Assembly: GCF_014836635.1 (NCBI RefSeq)
Contig: NZ_JACSQL010000002.1
Location: 372,001-436,000, forward strand
Direction: 5' to 3'
DNA length: 64,000 nucleotides
Origin: Paenibacillus gallinarum
GTDB lineage: Bacteria; Bacillota; Bacilli; Paenibacillales; Paenibacillaceae
The position numbers and the translations under genes are program-made. The notes beneath the pieces were generated by a model that was not told the DNA's origin, made no database searches, and saw only the letters and a program-made list of their open reading frames with translations. Positions 1 to 7,454 of this stretch are shown here, piece by piece (positions within the stretch are counted from its first letter, which is position 1; each line of letters opens with the position of its first letter).

Positions 1-139
1 CTAACAACCCGGGTGCTCCTACAAACCCTTATCACAGTAGGTACTCGGCCATGCTGTGGGAAGGTAAGATTACTTCCTTAGACGTTAATCGTCAAGGGTA
101 TGGTGTGAGGTGGGGTTTGATGCCCTACTTTTTTATTAT

Positions 140-180
140 GGCCTTCATGGTATAGGCAGGTTCGAATCCTGTCAAGGTCT
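140..180 (+). other. tRNA-like minihelix (T-arm plus acceptor remnant)
   Basis: A perfect T-arm is visible at 156-172 (GCAGG, loop TTCGAAT, CCTGT), followed by CAAGGTC and T at 173-180. The bases GGCCTT at 140-145 pair with AAGGTC at 174-179, with one G-T wobble. Only about nine bases, including a D-loop-like ATGGTATAG, separate the acceptor strand from the T-arm, so the anticodon arm is missing and there is no D-stem. I read it as a degenerate phage tRNA or tRNA mimic; nothing shows that it is functional. The rest of 1-247 shows no gene. Confidence 0.45.
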
Positions 181-247
181 TTATAAGCACTGTATTTAAT
201 GGTAAATTGTTCCTAGTAAATAGTTTATTAGGAGGATAAATTGTTGT

Positions 248-688
248 ATGAATAACAAATACACAGAGGGAAAACCTAACAATTACGAAGAATTAAAAAA
301 TGATGCGAACAATCGATCAAGTTGGAGGACTAGACTTGAAGCGGTAAAAGAATTGAGCAAATGGAAGTGTCAAGAGTCAAAAGATATTTTATGGCGCCGT
401 ATGAACAGTGATGATGTATATAGTGTGAAGCATGCTGCTTTTTTAGGGCTCCAGTCTTTTGGTGAGAATGTAAAGTTGCCGAAGAAAAAGAGTGGAAATC
501 TAATTAAGGATATTAATAAAAATCTCGCAAAAATTAAAAACAGTTTACCGGAAGGCCATGATTTTTCTGAATTTAAAGAGAAATTCAAACAAACTAAACC
601 GGTTGAATATGATACTTATGATGGAGATAAAGGAAACAAGCTAGATAGTTGGCTTGAAAATGTTTGGAAATCGTTACCTAAAAAATAG
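248..688 (+). CDS. HEAT-repeat-like small protein
   Basis: A 146-residue soluble protein. The segment around residues 20-75 (SSWRTRLEAVKELSKWK, then DDVYSVKHAAFLGLQSFGE) has the paired-helix pattern of a HEAT repeat, with the R..A...L and V...A...L spacing used for protein-protein contacts. The C-terminal half is lysine-rich and ends in a short acidic, tryptophan-containing tail. GGAGG lies 12 bases before the ATG, a rather long spacing. A terminator follows directly, so it is a single-gene unit. No enzymatic motif is visible; it is probably a prophage accessory gene of unknown role. Confidence 0.6.
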   Translation: MNNKYTEGKPNNYEELKNDANNRSSWRTRLEAVKELSKWKCQESKDILWRRMNSDDVYSVKHAAFLGLQSFGENVKLPKKKSGNLIKDINKNLAKIKNSLPEGHDFSEFKEKFKQTKPVEYDTYDGDKGNKLDSWLENVWKSLPKK

Positions 689-708
689 GATAGACGAGGT
701 ATATTGGT

Positions 709-738
709 CGCTGATAATTCAGCGGCTTTTTTTATTTT
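709..738 (+). terminator. Rho-independent terminator after the HEAT-repeat gene
   Basis: CGCTGA and TCAGCG form a 6-bp stem with a TAAT loop, followed by GCTTTTTTTATTTT. It closes the upstream gene and overlaps the start region of the next small gene. Confidence 0.8.
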
Positions 739-754
739 GGAAGGGGATATAACA

Positions 755-895
755 ATGCCTCTAAGTTATTACAGTGACGAGATACATTATGAGCAACCAA
801 AGAAATGTAAAGGTTGCGTATATGGCAGATGGGAAGGCACTAAGCAAGTATGCATGATGCCCAACTGTTGGAAGAAAGGCAAAAAACAGGAATAA
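755..895 (+). CDS. Small cysteine-rich phage protein
   Basis: A 46-residue protein with four cysteines as C-x2-C (KCKGCVYG) and C-x4-C (VCMMPNC), the layout of a small zinc-binding knuckle. The ATG at 755 is chosen because AAGGGGATA lies just before it; an upstream in-frame start would run through the terminator. Small zinc knuckles of this kind are common among early or accessory phage genes. Function unknown. Confidence 0.55.
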   Translation: MPLSYYSDEIHYEQPKKCKGCVYGRWEGTKQVCMMPNCWKKGKKQE

Positions 896-938
896 ACTCT
901 TCTCCTAGCGAATGATTTTGTGGGAGGGGGGTGAAAGC

Positions 939-1172
939 GTGAATAATAAATTGACTAATGCTGCTTTAGAAAAGCAGGTTTGCTTATCGAATATTGCCCA
1001 ATTTGAGGCCAGAATCGCGGGCCTTGAACAAACGAAAGCTGAATTAAAAAATTATGGTCACGTTCAAGGGTGGATCACTGAAGAGGAACTTAATAAGTCG
1101 ATTGATAGTGACAAAGCCGCTATAGAAGGAATTAAAAAAATAATGGCGGAAATAGATGAAAGTTTAATGTAA
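939..1172 (+). CDS. Small coiled-coil protein
   Basis: A 77-residue protein starting at a GTG placed after GGGAGGGGGGTG. It is almost entirely helical, with heptad-like leucine and isoleucine spacing (NIAQFEARIAGLEQTKAELK, then DKAAIEGIKKIMAEIDESL) and a short break containing GYH-type residues in the middle, which suggests an antiparallel helical hairpin. There is no transmembrane segment or catalytic motif. A terminator follows the stop. Similar short coiled-coil proteins are common in phage accessory regions; no specific function can be given. Confidence 0.5.
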   Translation: MNNKLTNAALEKQVCLSNIAQFEARIAGLEQTKAELKNYGHVQGWITEEELNKSIDSDKAAIEGIKKIMAEIDESLM

Positions 1173-1195
1173 CACCCTTCGGGGTGTTTTTTCTT
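1171..1195 (+). terminator. Rho-independent terminator
   Basis: ACACCC and GGGTGT flank a TTCG tetraloop and are followed by a T-run, directly at the stop codon of the coiled-coil gene. Confidence 0.85.
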
Positions 1196-1251
1196 TGCCG
1201 AAGGCCATCGAGACGACCGAATTACTTAGCGTAGCGGCGGCCGCATAACAT

Positions 1252-1314
1252 ATTCCCTTAACTCAATGGTAGAGTACCGAAAGGAAGACCTTGGTTCGAT
1301 TCCAAGAGGGAAAA
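1252..1314 (+). other. Anticodon-less tRNA-like element
   Basis: A tRNA-like fold can be drawn by hand. The acceptor is ATTCCCT/AGGGAAA (1252-1258 with 1307-1313, six pairs and one A-A mismatch). The D-arm is ACTC-AATGGTA-GAGT at 1261-1275. The T-arm is CTTGG-TTCGATT-CCAAG at 1290-1306. In place of a 17-base anticodon arm there is CC-GAAA-GG at 1277-1284, a two-pair stem with a GNRA tetraloop, so no anticodon exists. No CCA is encoded. It is either a decayed phage tRNA or a deliberate tRNA mimic. Confidence 0.6.
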
Positions 1315-1345
1315 GATAAAATTTTCTTGATAACCTTTATACTCC

Positions 1346-1466
1346 GTTCCTGCAAAGCCTCCTCAAAATGAGCCGTGATCTCAGCGGTTAAGGGATGGAT
1401 CGAGAGCGCAGCCGGCAGCGTCAATAATGTCGGGATATAAAACTACTTGAAAAGCTTTGCAGGAAT
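1346..1466 (+). ncRNA. Candidate structured RNA closed by a 13-bp stem
   Basis: GTTCCTGCAAAGC at 1346-1358 pairs with GCTTTGCAGGAAT at 1454-1466 (12 Watson-Crick pairs plus a terminal G-T). Between them lie small candidate hairpins: CTCA-AAA-TGAG at 1362-1372, CCG/CGG at 1373-1387 and CGC/GCG at 1407-1420. A TATACT hexamer at 1338-1343 would place a transcript start close to the base of the stem, but no convincing -35 is seen. It does not match any riboswitch or ribozyme consensus I recognise. It may be a free RNA or the leader of the gene at 1510. Together with the flanking terminator and tRNA-like element it fills the 337-bp gap between genes. Confidence 0.45.
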
Positions 1467-1505
1467 GATCACTCTAAAGTTGAATTTATTGCATGAGGAG
1501 TGATC
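1467..1505 (+). promoter_or_regulatory. Hairpin sequestering the ribosome binding site of the HEPN-like gene
   Basis: GATCACTC at 1467-1474 is complementary to GAGTGATC at 1498-1505. The second arm contains the GGAG of the Shine-Dalgarno sequence, five bases before the TTG start at 1510. The first arm could alternatively pair with GTGATC at 1375-1380 inside the upstream structured RNA, the arrangement expected of a translational switch. The pairing is seen; the switching is inferred. Confidence 0.45.
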
Positions 1506-1509
1506 GAAA

Positions 1510-2007
1510 TTGGAGAAGTCGAAAGAGTATTTTATTTTTCAACAAGCTGAATTGTTTTTTCGTGCGACAAATCTTATTAGTAGTGAACTTACGAAGGATA
1601 TCGGTGAATCTTTAGAGGGAAAGGAACTTGATCTGAGTATAGGAATCCCTGAAATGGTAAACGGAGTATTCTCCATAGAGCTTTATTTAAAATGTCTTAA
1701 TTATATTCGGAATAATGAAATAAAGAGATTGCATAATATTATTGACCTTTATAATTCACTGCCCGAAGAAGATCAAGCAGCAATAAGGTCGCGTTATAGA
1801 AGTACTAAAAGTAGCGATCCAAACCGGCAAGAATTTTTAGATAGGAACTTCGATGATTTATTAAGTGCAGTGGATAGAGCTTTTACAGAGTGGAGATATA
1901 TCTATGAATATCCTAATCATGGAAAGAAAACCAGCGATATGAATCGTTTGATTTTGGCAGTTCGAGATTACCTTCTAGCTATTAGACCTGATTTAAAGAA
2001 TGATTGA
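1510..2007 (+). CDS. HEPN-domain-like protein
   Basis: A 165-residue helical protein starting at TTG after GAGGAGTGATCGAAA. The core FSIELYLKCLNYIRNNEIKRLHNIIDLYNSL, followed by a WRYIYEYP segment near residue 135, resembles HEPN-fold proteins of toxin-antitoxin and anti-phage systems. A canonical RNase R-x4-6-H motif is not evident, so it may be a non-catalytic HEPN or a different helical family. It stands alone between an RNA-rich leader and a terminator. A defence, toxin or superinfection role is possible but unproven. Confidence 0.5.
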   Translation: MEKSKEYFIFQQAELFFRATNLISSELTKDIGESLEGKELDLSIGIPEMVNGVFSIELYLKCLNYIRNNEIKRLHNIIDLYNSLPEEDQAAIRSRYRSTKSSDPNRQEFLDRNFDDLLSAVDRAFTEWRYIYEYPNHGKKTSDMNRLILAVRDYLLAIRPDLKND

Positions 2008-2030
2008 GTGGAATATTAATATAGAACTAC

Positions 2031-2092
2031 AAAAGCATCCAATACGGTACGCATCCAGTCTATAACACAGGCTTGGGTGCTTTTTTAATTTT
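2031..2092 (+). terminator. Rho-independent terminator
   Basis: AAAAGCATCCAA at 2031-2042 pairs with TTGGGTGCTTTT around 2073-2084, followed by a T-run. The loop is about 30 bases, longer than usual. Confidence 0.65.
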
Positions 2093-2114
2093 ATATAGGA
2101 GGCTTCCATGACTT

Positions 2115-2159
2115 ACCTCAGATCTAGTCGAAACTAAACGGTATAATTGATTCTGAGGT
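2115..2159 (+). promoter_or_regulatory. Inverted repeat covering the ligase ribosome binding site
   Basis: ACCTCAGA at 2115-2122 is complementary to TCTGAGGT at 2152-2159, which holds the TGAGGTG Shine-Dalgarno of the ligase gene starting at 2166. A TATAAT at 2142-2147 sits in the loop. A promoter there would give a transcript without the 5' arm and an accessible ribosome site; transcripts from further upstream would be occluded. No good -35 is seen. Confidence 0.35.
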
Positions 2160-2165
2160 GTTTTT

Positions 2166-3044
2166 ATGTTCATTAATCCGATGTTATTGGAAACGGCACA
2201 ATCGCCTTTCTCAGACAATCAATATATATTTGAACCAAAGATTGACGGTCACCGCTTGATTTATTCGAACCAGGCAGGAAAGACCAAATTATATACAAGG
2301 CACCGTACAGAATGCCTAAGACAGTATCCAGAACTTCTAGAGAATCCATTTGATAAGGACATTGTTTTAGATGGAGAGATAGCATGTGTGGATCCAGAGA
2401 CAGGAAGGGTAGACTTCGAACTTATTATGAAGAGATTCCTAGCGAGGAAAGAAGATAAGATCAATCTATACACACGGACTTTACCGGTTACTTACGTTGT
2501 ATTCGATATCCTTCACTATGATGGACAGGATACTCGTAAGCTTCCACTACATGAACGAAAGGCTCTGCTGCAGGAGATCCCCTTCAACAATCCAAGGATG
2601 GGAAAGACTCCGTATGTACAAGGAGCAGGAGAATCCTTATTCAAACAAATGGAACTTACTCAGATGGAAGGCATGGTTGCGAAGCGATTGGATAGTACCT
2701 ATGTAGGGAGACGATCTGCTGACTGGCTAAAAGTGATTAACTGGACTTACGTAGATGTCATTATTATGGGATATCGCAAAAGTGAGTTTGGATGGATAGC
2801 TGGAGTAAAGCAGCCGGACGGTGAAGTTAAACCTGCAGGGATGATAAGATTCGGTGTATCCCCCAAAGCAAAGCAAGAGTTATACAAGATCAGCAGTAAG
2901 TTGAAGACCGGAGAAACAGATGATTATGTTTATCTAGAACCGATTATAGGAGCTCAGGTAAAGATAAGGAACTGGACTAGAGCTGGAAAGCTTAGAGATC
3001 CGGTGTTTGTGAAATTTCTATATCAAGTAGAGAAGCTGGCGTAA
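2166..3044 (+). CDS. ATP-dependent DNA ligase (phage, LigD-like ligase domain)
   Basis: A 292-residue ligase that would seal nicks during phage DNA replication, using ATP. The nucleotidyltransferase motifs are in order: motif I EPKIDGHR near residue 24, with the adenylated lysine of KxDGxR; motif III YVVFDILHYDG near 120; motif IV EGMVAKR near 168; motif V ADWLKV near 187. A short OB-fold-like C-terminal domain contains IGAQVKIRNWTRAGKLRDPVFVKF. The length suits a minimal two-domain ligase without a primase or phosphoesterase part. It has its own start region and a small downstream companion gene. Confidence 0.9.
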   Translation: MFINPMLLETAQSPFSDNQYIFEPKIDGHRLIYSNQAGKTKLYTRHRTECLRQYPELLENPFDKDIVLDGEIACVDPETGRVDFELIMKRFLARKEDKINLYTRTLPVTYVVFDILHYDGQDTRKLPLHERKALLQEIPFNNPRMGKTPYVQGAGESLFKQMELTQMEGMVAKRLDSTYVGRRSADWLKVINWTYVDVIIMGYRKSEFGWIAGVKQPDGEVKPAGMIRFGVSPKAKQELYKISSKLKTGETDDYVYLEPIIGAQVKIRNWTRAGKLRDPVFVKFLYQVEKLA

Positions 3045-3119
3045 GCTGGCTTGTTTTTCACGCGCCTCTTTTAAAGGAGTTGGACCCCTTCCGTAGAATC
3101 AAACAAAGTGAGGGGGGAT

Positions 3120-3308
3120 ATGTCGATGGTAAAACAACAATATAAAGTTGAAGCATATGGATTTATTGGAGATGCAGCTGATTTCCAACAATTCTTAAAC
3201 AAGAATTACCTTGATGGATGGGAACTTCATTCGGTTACTCCACAGGCAGTGTCAGGAATTAATCAAAACATAATTACATTTGTAAGGAATGAAAAACATC
3301 CTAATTAA
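3120..3308 (+). CDS. Small DUF4177-like protein
   Basis: A 62-residue protein with the pattern QYKVEAYGFIG...LNKNYLDGWELHSVTPQ, which matches the DUF4177 type (a beta strand, then L(N)..G.EGWEL.SV). The start is ATG 3120 or ATG 3126; GAGGGGGG lies immediately upstream. It follows the ligase by 75 bases and ends in a terminator. Such proteins are common in phages and firmicute chromosomes, and their role is unknown. Confidence 0.65.
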   Translation: MSMVKQQYKVEAYGFIGDAADFQQFLNKNYLDGWELHSVTPQAVSGINQNIITFVRNEKHPN

Positions 3309-3322
3309 AATCGATAAAAAAG

Positions 3323-3349
3323 AAGCGCCTCGAATGGGTGCTTTTTTTT
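3323..3349 (+). terminator. Rho-independent terminator
   Basis: AAGCGCC and GGGTGCTT flank a TCGAAT loop and are followed by a run of Ts. It separates the replication-type genes from the surface/virion module. Confidence 0.8.
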
Positions 3350-3433
3350 ATTATGGAGAGGGGGGAGAAAAATGCGGATTATGTAGGGTCATAGAAAAAG
3401 ACGAACTAACCTAATATCAGGAGGATGATTATT

Positions 3434-4222
3434 ATGCCAGCAGTAAATAAAGCATTAAAGAAAGCAGCAAACAATCAATTAGCACCACAACATTTCAACT
3501 CTAAGACAGATGAATACGAGTATTCTCAAGGGGAGAACGGCGCTTCTTTTGTGACAATTAAGAATTCGGTTAGCGATGTGACTCTACAAAATGCAATCAC
3601 AACAGTAGGTAACGGTAATGATTTTGTAGCAGTAGATGGGAATTGCACACTAACCTTTGAGGTTGTCGGAACAAGTGCGAGTCGCACGATCGTATTTGAG
3701 TTAGCAGGCCCAAGTGGGGTTTACATGCCACATACCGCATTCAATATATTGGAGCCAACTAAGTTTGGTACCCAAACCATCGGTGGCAGCAACACAGCGC
3801 CGGAAATTTGGAAAGTTGAAGTTCCAGCAGGGTTTTCTTTCCGGGCGCGAGTTAGTGCTATCGCAGGCGGTAATGTCACAATTAAAGGTAAGGCACAGTC
3901 TTCGCAACCTTCGGGAATAACTTCTTTGAGTTCTGGAGGAGGAACATCCTCAAGTGGGTCTAATGTAAAAGGAGCTGTACAAAACGTAGTGACTGCCGGG
4001 AGTAAGGTACAACTTCCAGCTTTTCCAAGCCGAATAGTAACTGTGATCGCCAAGGACACAAATGTAGGTTATATCTACGCAGGCGGATCAGACGTGTCAT
4101 CGACAGTGTATGGCGTAAAGCTTAAGCCTGGTGCGTCGTATGACTTCGAGGTAACAAATACAAATCTGATCTGGATTGACGCATCGTTAAGTGGAGAAGG
4201 TGTATCTTATGTCGCGGTATAG
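3434..4222 (+). CDS. Virion decoration-like protein, paralogue of the gene at 15901
   Basis: A 262-residue beta-rich protein rich in Thr, Ser, Gly and Val. ATG 3434 (MPAVNKALKKA) is preferred over ATG 3425, which lies inside the spacer after AGGAGG. Residues 1-155 align by eye with the whole protein encoded at 15901: an MPA start, LAPQ, TDEYEY against KDEFSV, FELAGPSG against YLVGPSG, VPAGFSFR against IPAGYKLR, and IKG near the end. A glycine/serine linker (SSGGGTSSSGS) near 170 leads to a second domain of about 85 residues. It is probably a structural or decoration protein exposed on the virion. Confidence 0.55.
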   Translation: MPAVNKALKKAANNQLAPQHFNSKTDEYEYSQGENGASFVTIKNSVSDVTLQNAITTVGNGNDFVAVDGNCTLTFEVVGTSASRTIVFELAGPSGVYMPHTAFNILEPTKFGTQTIGGSNTAPEIWKVEVPAGFSFRARVSAIAGGNVTIKGKAQSSQPSGITSLSSGGGTSSSGSNVKGAVQNVVTAGSKVQLPAFPSRIVTVIAKDTNVGYIYAGGSDVSSTVYGVKLKPGASYDFEVTNTNLIWIDASLSGEGVSYVAV

Positions 4223-4907
4223 AAATCCAGCGGTAACTATCCCTCAAAATCTCGGAGCAGGAACATATTTAGTAAAAAAGTCGAGTGGAGATGATATTTT
4301 ATTCACCGCTAGCGAACCAATAACCCTGCTTAAGCCCATAGTTTATGATTCGGCTAAACGAGCTAATAGTACAACAACTGTAGGCAATGCAGATCTTGGC
4401 TTTTCATGGGATTCCGTAACCGGAACACATGGGATAATTGAAAATAAGCTATACAGTGTTACAGACACAAGTGGAGACTTGTTGTTGATGGACTGCGGCA
4501 GGTCAGATTTGGTTGTATCCTGTATTTTTAGTGGGCAATTATTAGGAACAAATCAAAGGCATTTCAATTTAATATTCCATGCCGCAGATGCCCAAAATTT
4601 TCATATGGCCCGAATTTCTAAAACAGAGGTTCAATTGATGCGGAGTGTCGGGGGGACTATCAGTTACTTAAACACATCCTCTTCACCTTCTGCAGTTGCC
4701 GATAATGAAGAATATGAGATCAAGATTTTCTCTGCTGATAACATATGTCGCGTGTATATCAACGGAAGATTGTTTATTAATTATACTTTTACTGCGGGCG
4801 ACGTTACATTGATGAGAAACACAAAGGTCGGCATACGACTCAGCAAAACCGGGACGCCTACTGGAACGGCACGAGCGCATAGATTCTTAGTGGAGCCAAT
4901 AGTATGA
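4209..4907 (+). CDS. LamG/concanavalin-like putative virion protein
   Basis: A 232-residue protein starting at ATG 4209, eight bases after GGAGAAGG and overlapping the previous gene by 14 bases. The central part (GHGIIENKLYSV, DLVVSCIFSG, FNLIFHAADAQNFHMARIS, NEEYEIKIFSADNICRVYINGRLF) has the strand pattern of concanavalin-A-like LamG or DUF1080 domains, which bind sugars or sit beside glycosidases. The overlap with its neighbours indicates translation coupling with the glycosidase that follows. It is likely a carbohydrate-binding part of a tail or surface structure. Confidence 0.55.
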   Translation: MSRYRNPAVTIPQNLGAGTYLVKKSSGDDILFTASEPITLLKPIVYDSAKRANSTTTVGNADLGFSWDSVTGTHGIIENKLYSVTDTSGDLLLMDCGRSDLVVSCIFSGQLLGTNQRHFNLIFHAADAQNFHMARISKTEVQLMRSVGGTISYLNTSSSPSAVADNEEYEIKIFSADNICRVYINGRLFINYTFTAGDVTLMRNTKVGIRLSKTGTPTGTARAHRFLVEPIV

Positions 4908-7141
4908 GTGAGACAATAATTAACGTTGGTGACGTAGCATATTCTGAAATCGGTACTTGGGCAGTCAGTGGACTTGCAGGGTATAATGCAGTCCCTTCTA
5001 GATATTCCAGTACTATGGGGGATGTAGCGAAGTGGAGTGGATACGCGCCTGAAACGAGCAACTATGAAATATACGTATGGTATCCGGCGAGCACATCTAA
5101 TACAGATGCGGCAAAATACACAATAAAAACGTTAAATGGTTCATGGGTTAAGACTATCGACCAAAAAAACAATGCAGATAAATGGGTTAAGGTTTGCACA
5201 GTCAGTGCAATAGCTGATACAGCAATTGTCGTTTCTTTGACGGTTAGTTATTCTATTAATCGAACAAGTGCCATCAAGTATGTTTCGACAGCGAATGCAG
5301 CCGACCCTATCACGATCCAACCGCCGACCACAGACACTGATTCCGTAGTTGTTTTAACGAACCAAAGTGGATTTGATACAGGTAAACCGAAACGCGCAAC
5401 TATAACAAACGTTGCTGATGGAACTGCGTTCACGGTGAATAAATCAGCGGATGACAGTATTGTTTTTACAGGGTCAGTTACAGGAAACATTGCTGACTTT
5501 TCAACATTTAACACAGAAGGTGCTTATTACGTTGCATGTGAGGGTTCAAAGTCAACAAATTTCAACATAGGTAAGTACTGGATGCAAAGAGTATCCATTG
5601 GACCTGCTTTGCGGTTTATGGATGAGTCACGAAGCGATACATTTTTACTGGGCAGAAACTCCATTGGTTGGAGAGACAGCCATCAGTTCTCTTTTGAATT
5701 AAACACATTAGCGTTACAATACATGGCTAATCCAAGCGCATATGAGCGAATGCCTTATGGCATATCCAATTTAAGCACTTGCGAGTATCCTGAGCTACGT
5801 GTGCAAAACGAACCCGATATCATATGGCTCATGAAGTTCGGAGCGTTGCGGTACTACGACCTAGCAGTCAACAAAGGGCACAGTCACCACGCCTTAACAA
5901 AAGCTCAATTAGCTCACTTCTTATATTTGTATCCGTTTATCAGCAAATATGTGAGCCGTGAATTTTATCTGAAAATTCGGGATTATACCCTGAAAGAATG
6001 GTCGAACCCAATTTGTGATCTGCAATGGTACGATGATACGGGACTAAAGAGTAACAACTTGTTTCACACTCAGAAAGTCATAGGTGGTATCAAAGGAGAA
6101 AAACCGCCAGGATACTCAATCCAGCCGAATCTGCTCATGTATGAAGTAGCGAAGAGGGATGGGATTGCAAACTATCAGCAGTTCTTTGATGCTGCATATA
6201 ACAATGCAGATTGGTTGATTAATAAGATTGATCTTAACGATCCGAGGTATACAAAAGGACAGCGTATGAGCGAACATGCAACCATCACAGGATTGGCATA
6301 CTTTCTAGAAAAATATCCAAACAAAGCGCCGGCGGGCATCCGAAAAAAGATCGAAGTATGGGCTGACACAATGATTAAGCGTTCAAGAAATCTGTGGGAT
6401 TTGCGAAAGTACGCTGATCCTAACGATGGTGGGGCATTAGATCAATGGACAGGCGGGCTGAACAGTTATAATGAGCCGGGTAACGTTGCAGGGTTCATGG
6501 CTTCTGCTTATGCTGCCTTGCGAGTAATTAAGAACACCAGTGTTAATAATCGTCTACACGAGATCGCCATTTCCCAAATTGACAACGTGTTCGGACGGAA
6601 TCCAATGGGCAGACATTACAGTTATGACGGTCCTAAAGAAATAGAGGGAGTTGACGTTGGTTGGCCTGAGTTTTTCGAGGGTGGCGCGGGTATGTTGATG
6701 GCAGTTAAGGGAGTCCTTGACGGAGCGCCTAAAGAGAGTGCGTACCCTTTTGACCCTAACGCAGACGCAGGTTATACCGAGGGTTGGATCGCCTTTAATA
6801 CAGCTTGGAATGCTTCTCTAGCATACTCAGCAGCTCAAGATGTAGAGTTGAAGGTGTTTGATAAAACGTTCACGACAGAAGTGAGTTCTTCTGTATCACC
6901 GGGGAGTACGATAGGCATAAGATTAAGAGCTCCTCTAAACTTTGACTCAAATAAAATTGAGACTGGTCAGGTTTTGGTGACAGATAACAATGGTGAGAAA
7001 ACTGAGGTGACAGTAACTGAAGCGAGTGCTGATGACTATTACTTCACATCCTTATTTACAATACCTAGCGATACGACCTATCTGGATGTTTCTTACGGGC
7101 ACGATCTTTTTAAGAAAAGTATAAGAGTCTCTTGTGTTTAG
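4904..7141 (+). CDS. GH9-like multidomain glycosidase with golvesin-type N-terminal domain
   Basis: A 745-residue protein overlapping the previous stop by four bases. Residues 1-115 look like a golvesin C-terminal-like module (WSGYAPETSNYEIYVWYPA). Residues about 150-225 (VVLTNQSGFDTGKPKRATI...FNTEGAYYVACEGSKS) resemble the Ig-like N-terminal domain of GH9 cellulases. Residues about 260-640 resemble an (alpha/alpha)6 barrel, with GRNPMGRHY near 566 and EGWIAFNTAWNASLAY near 625, where family 9 enzymes carry the acid glutamate. A C-terminal beta domain follows. There is no signal peptide, so export within a virion fits. It probably acts as a depolymerase on host polysaccharide; substrate and activity are inferred. 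Confidence 0.65.
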   Translation: MSETIINVGDVAYSEIGTWAVSGLAGYNAVPSRYSSTMGDVAKWSGYAPETSNYEIYVWYPASTSNTDAAKYTIKTLNGSWVKTIDQKNNADKWVKVCTVSAIADTAIVVSLTVSYSINRTSAIKYVSTANAADPITIQPPTTDTDSVVVLTNQSGFDTGKPKRATITNVADGTAFTVNKSADDSIVFTGSVTGNIADFSTFNTEGAYYVACEGSKSTNFNIGKYWMQRVSIGPALRFMDESRSDTFLLGRNSIGWRDSHQFSFELNTLALQYMANPSAYERMPYGISNLSTCEYPELRVQNEPDIIWLMKFGALRYYDLAVNKGHSHHALTKAQLAHFLYLYPFISKYVSREFYLKIRDYTLKEWSNPICDLQWYDDTGLKSNNLFHTQKVIGGIKGEKPPGYSIQPNLLMYEVAKRDGIANYQQFFDAAYNNADWLINKIDLNDPRYTKGQRMSEHATITGLAYFLEKYPNKAPAGIRKKIEVWADTMIKRSRNLWDLRKYADPNDGGALDQWTGGLNSYNEPGNVAGFMASAYAALRVIKNTSVNNRLHEIAISQIDNVFGRNPMGRHYSYDGPKEIEGVDVGWPEFFEGGAGMLMAVKGVLDGAPKESAYPFDPNADAGYTEGWIAFNTAWNASLAYSAAQDVELKVFDKTFTTEVSSSVSPGSTIGIRLRAPLNFDSNKIETGQVLVTDNNGEKTEVTVTEASADDYYFTSLFTIPSDTTYLDVSYGHDLFKKSIRVSCV

Positions 7142-7154
7142 TGGAGGGGATTTA

Positions 7155-7454
7155 ATGAAGGCAATTTGTAATAAAGGATGTCAATTAGAATTCAATATCA
7201 ATGGATTCATAACAGTAGACATTAGCGATAAAGTAGAGAAGACATACTTCGAGTGTGAACATTGCAAGCATGAGTATATTGTCTTCTATACAGACCCAGA
7301 GATCAGGGATCTACAGGAGCAGATTCGCCAAGTACACAGGGGGATACTAGTACCTGATGGACAAGCTGCTGCTATAAAGAAGGAAGAAGAGATCAAGACA
7401 CTGATCAAAGAGAAGATGGAAGTACTAAGGACTCAATACAATGAGCAACGATAA
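7155..7454 (+). CDS. Zinc-ribbon coiled-coil protein
   Basis: A 99-residue protein starting at ATG 7155 after TGGAGGGG. It has C-x3-C near residue 7 (CNKGC) and C-x2-C near residue 37 (CEHC) separated by a beta segment, the layout of a zinc ribbon, followed by a charged helical half (EIRDLQEQIRQVHRG...EEEIKTLIKEKMEVL). It overlaps the HNH gene by 14 bases, so the two are likely co-translated. Small zinc-ribbon proteins next to HNH genes are common just before terminase in cos phages. Function unknown. Confidence 0.6.
   Translation: MKAICNKGCQLEFNINGFITVDISDKVEKTYFECEHCKHEYIVFYTDPEIRDLQEQIRQVHRGILVPDGQAAAIKKEEEIKTLIKEKMEVLRTQYNEQR

Noticed and set aside
1351..1372. The GCAAAGCCTCC string resembles part of a c-di-GMP-I riboswitch, and the following bases part of an HDV-like ribozyme.
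   Set aside because: The other conserved parts of both families are missing; the match is short and probably chance.
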